Positions 63,287 to 64,000 of a stretch of DNA of 64,000 nucleotides are shown here, piece by piece. Location: positions 1,173,530 through 1,237,529 of the forward strand of contig NZ_JNAS01000002.1 in NCBI RefSeq assembly GCF_000760115.1, written 5' to 3'. The notes beneath the pieces were generated by a model, which worked only from the letters and a program-made list of their open reading frames with translations, made no database searches and was not told where the DNA came from. How positions within the stretch are numbered: the stretch's first letter is position 1; each line of letters begins with the position of its first letter. Source of the stretch: Prochlorococcus marinus str. SB. Its GTDB lineage: Bacteria > Cyanobacteriota > Cyanobacteriia > PCC-6307 > Cyanobiaceae. Position numbers and translations under genes: made by a program.

Positions 63287-63451
63287 ATGGATTATAAAAA
63301 GAAATCCTTAAACAAATTAAATCAAAAAGAAAGTTACGAGGAAATTGATACTAGGTTGGCTTCTGGATGGTACGTTGATGCAGTTGATAGTAAAAAAAAG
63401 AAAAAATATAAAACACAAAAAGTTTCTTTCAAAATTTCAAAAAAAATTTAA
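63287..63451 (+). CDS. Small basic protein, 54 aa
   Basis: MDYKKKSLNKLNQKESYEEI then DTRLASGWYVDAVDSKKKKK and a Lys-rich end. Soluble, may bind nucleic acid by charge. Function unknown. Confidence 0.5.
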   Translation: MDYKKKSLNKLNQKESYEEIDTRLASGWYVDAVDSKKKKKYKTQKVSFKISKKI

Positions 63452-63628
63452 ATCACATAATTAATAATGCAGGTAAAAGCTGAATAATTTATTTTCCTTA
63501 AAGAAAAACTGATTGTATAACTTTAGAAACTGGCACAAATTATACAAAAATGTATTCATTGATACTTGATTTTGTATGCCTAAATACACTATCTTAAAGT
63601 GTCCTTTAAATTTCGTGTGAGGAAATTT

Positions 63629-64000
63629 ATGAAGCTTTTTAAGAGCTTGCTCGTAGCTCCTGCATCATTAGGCCTTTTAGCGCCTATGGCAGTAACTGCG
63701 AACGAAGTCACTATTAATGACTTCAATGCTGCAGAAGAAATTGCAGTTACAAACAGCCGTATAGACGGTTTAGAAGCTAGATTCAACAATATTGAAGCTG
63801 GTTCTTTCTCTGATACAACCACAGCAGAATTCGGTTCTACATTCTACGTAGGTACTATTGACGAAGGAGATGATGGTGGAGTAACAACATTCACCTATGA
63901 TTTCGCAATGGATTTGAGTACATCATTCACTGGTGAAGATTCATTGGCTGTAGCTGTCATTGGTGGTAACGCAGGTACAACAGCTGTTGATGATGTCATG
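63629..64000 (+). CDS. Som-type outer-membrane porin, 5' part
   Basis: Runs off the right edge after 124 codons. Signal peptide MKLFKSLLVAPASLGLLAPM with cleavage near AVTA, then a coiled, acidic start (NEVTINDFNAAEEIAVTNSR) and the first beta strands (FGSTFYVGTIDEGDD, FDFAMDLSTSF-like). This is typical of the abundant picocyanobacterial porins with a carbohydrate-porin barrel. A GAGG ribosome-binding site lies before the ATG. Confidence 0.85.
   Translation, partial: MKLFKSLLVAPASLGLLAPMAVTANEVTINDFNAAEEIAVTNSRIDGLEARFNNIEAGSFSDTTTAEFGSTFYVGTIDEGDDGGVTTFTYDFAMDLSTSFTGEDSLAVAVIGGNAGTTAVDDVM

Overview
The window is very AT-rich cyanobacterial DNA, almost certainly from Prochlorococcus, and most likely a high-light type. 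The evidence is seven small high-light-inducible (Hli) proteins, DUF3764, DUF2839, DUF3721 and DUF1651-like small proteins typical of marine picocyanobacteria, a ferredoxin-type nitrate and nitrite reductase pair with NtcA boxes, and a Som-type outer-membrane porin. Strain-level identity cannot be read from the window.

Layout. (1) 1-2405 is the 3' part of a secreted PA14/Ig-like/RTX protein. (2) 2.4-7.8 kb holds small membrane proteins, a four-gene hli operon, a lone hli gene and a glutamine amidotransferase. (3) 7.9-19.3 kb is a complete nitrate assimilation cluster: mobA-moaA; nrtP-narB; narM; moaC-moeA; moaD-moaE; moaB; a HEAT-like gene and nirA. The nitrate permease imports nitrate, NarB and NirA reduce it to ammonium with ferredoxin electrons, NarM supports NarB, and the mob/moa/moe genes make the molybdenum cofactor used by NarB. 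Two exact GTA-N8-TAC NtcA boxes lie between mobA and nrtP, so the cluster is predicted to respond to nitrogen limitation. (4) 19.5-36.5 kb is a mosaic of small genes around selO, yedK/HMCES and a pseudouridine synthase. It includes a PsbY/PsbF-like fusion, a glutamine-riboswitch-like leader, a copper-type cluster (MauE-like, DUF411, DUF3721, PepSY-like), hairpin-terminated candidate sRNAs and decaying genes. (5) 37.5-61.1 kb is an island. Degenerate tRNA-Pro(UGG) 3' fragments with a shared flanking block occur at about 37.6, 47.05, 53.3 and 58.1 kb, and the intact tRNA is at 60992-61065. Between them lie two giant secreted repeat proteins (2112 and 1929 aa), a CsgG-like gene pair, two exported proteins and photosystem-related small proteins. 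(6) 61-64 kb carries a membrane protein, apt and the start of a porin gene.

The most interesting parts are the island, which looks like serial integration at one tRNA with cargo biased to the cell surface, and its tandemly duplicated giant RTX genes. Others are a copper-site-like domain fused to DUF285 and RTX repeats, a CsgG-like gene whose signal peptide is split by an A8 tract, a heme-ligand-less PsbF-like domain fused to a PsbY-like helix, and a DUF1651-like pseudogene near its intact relative.
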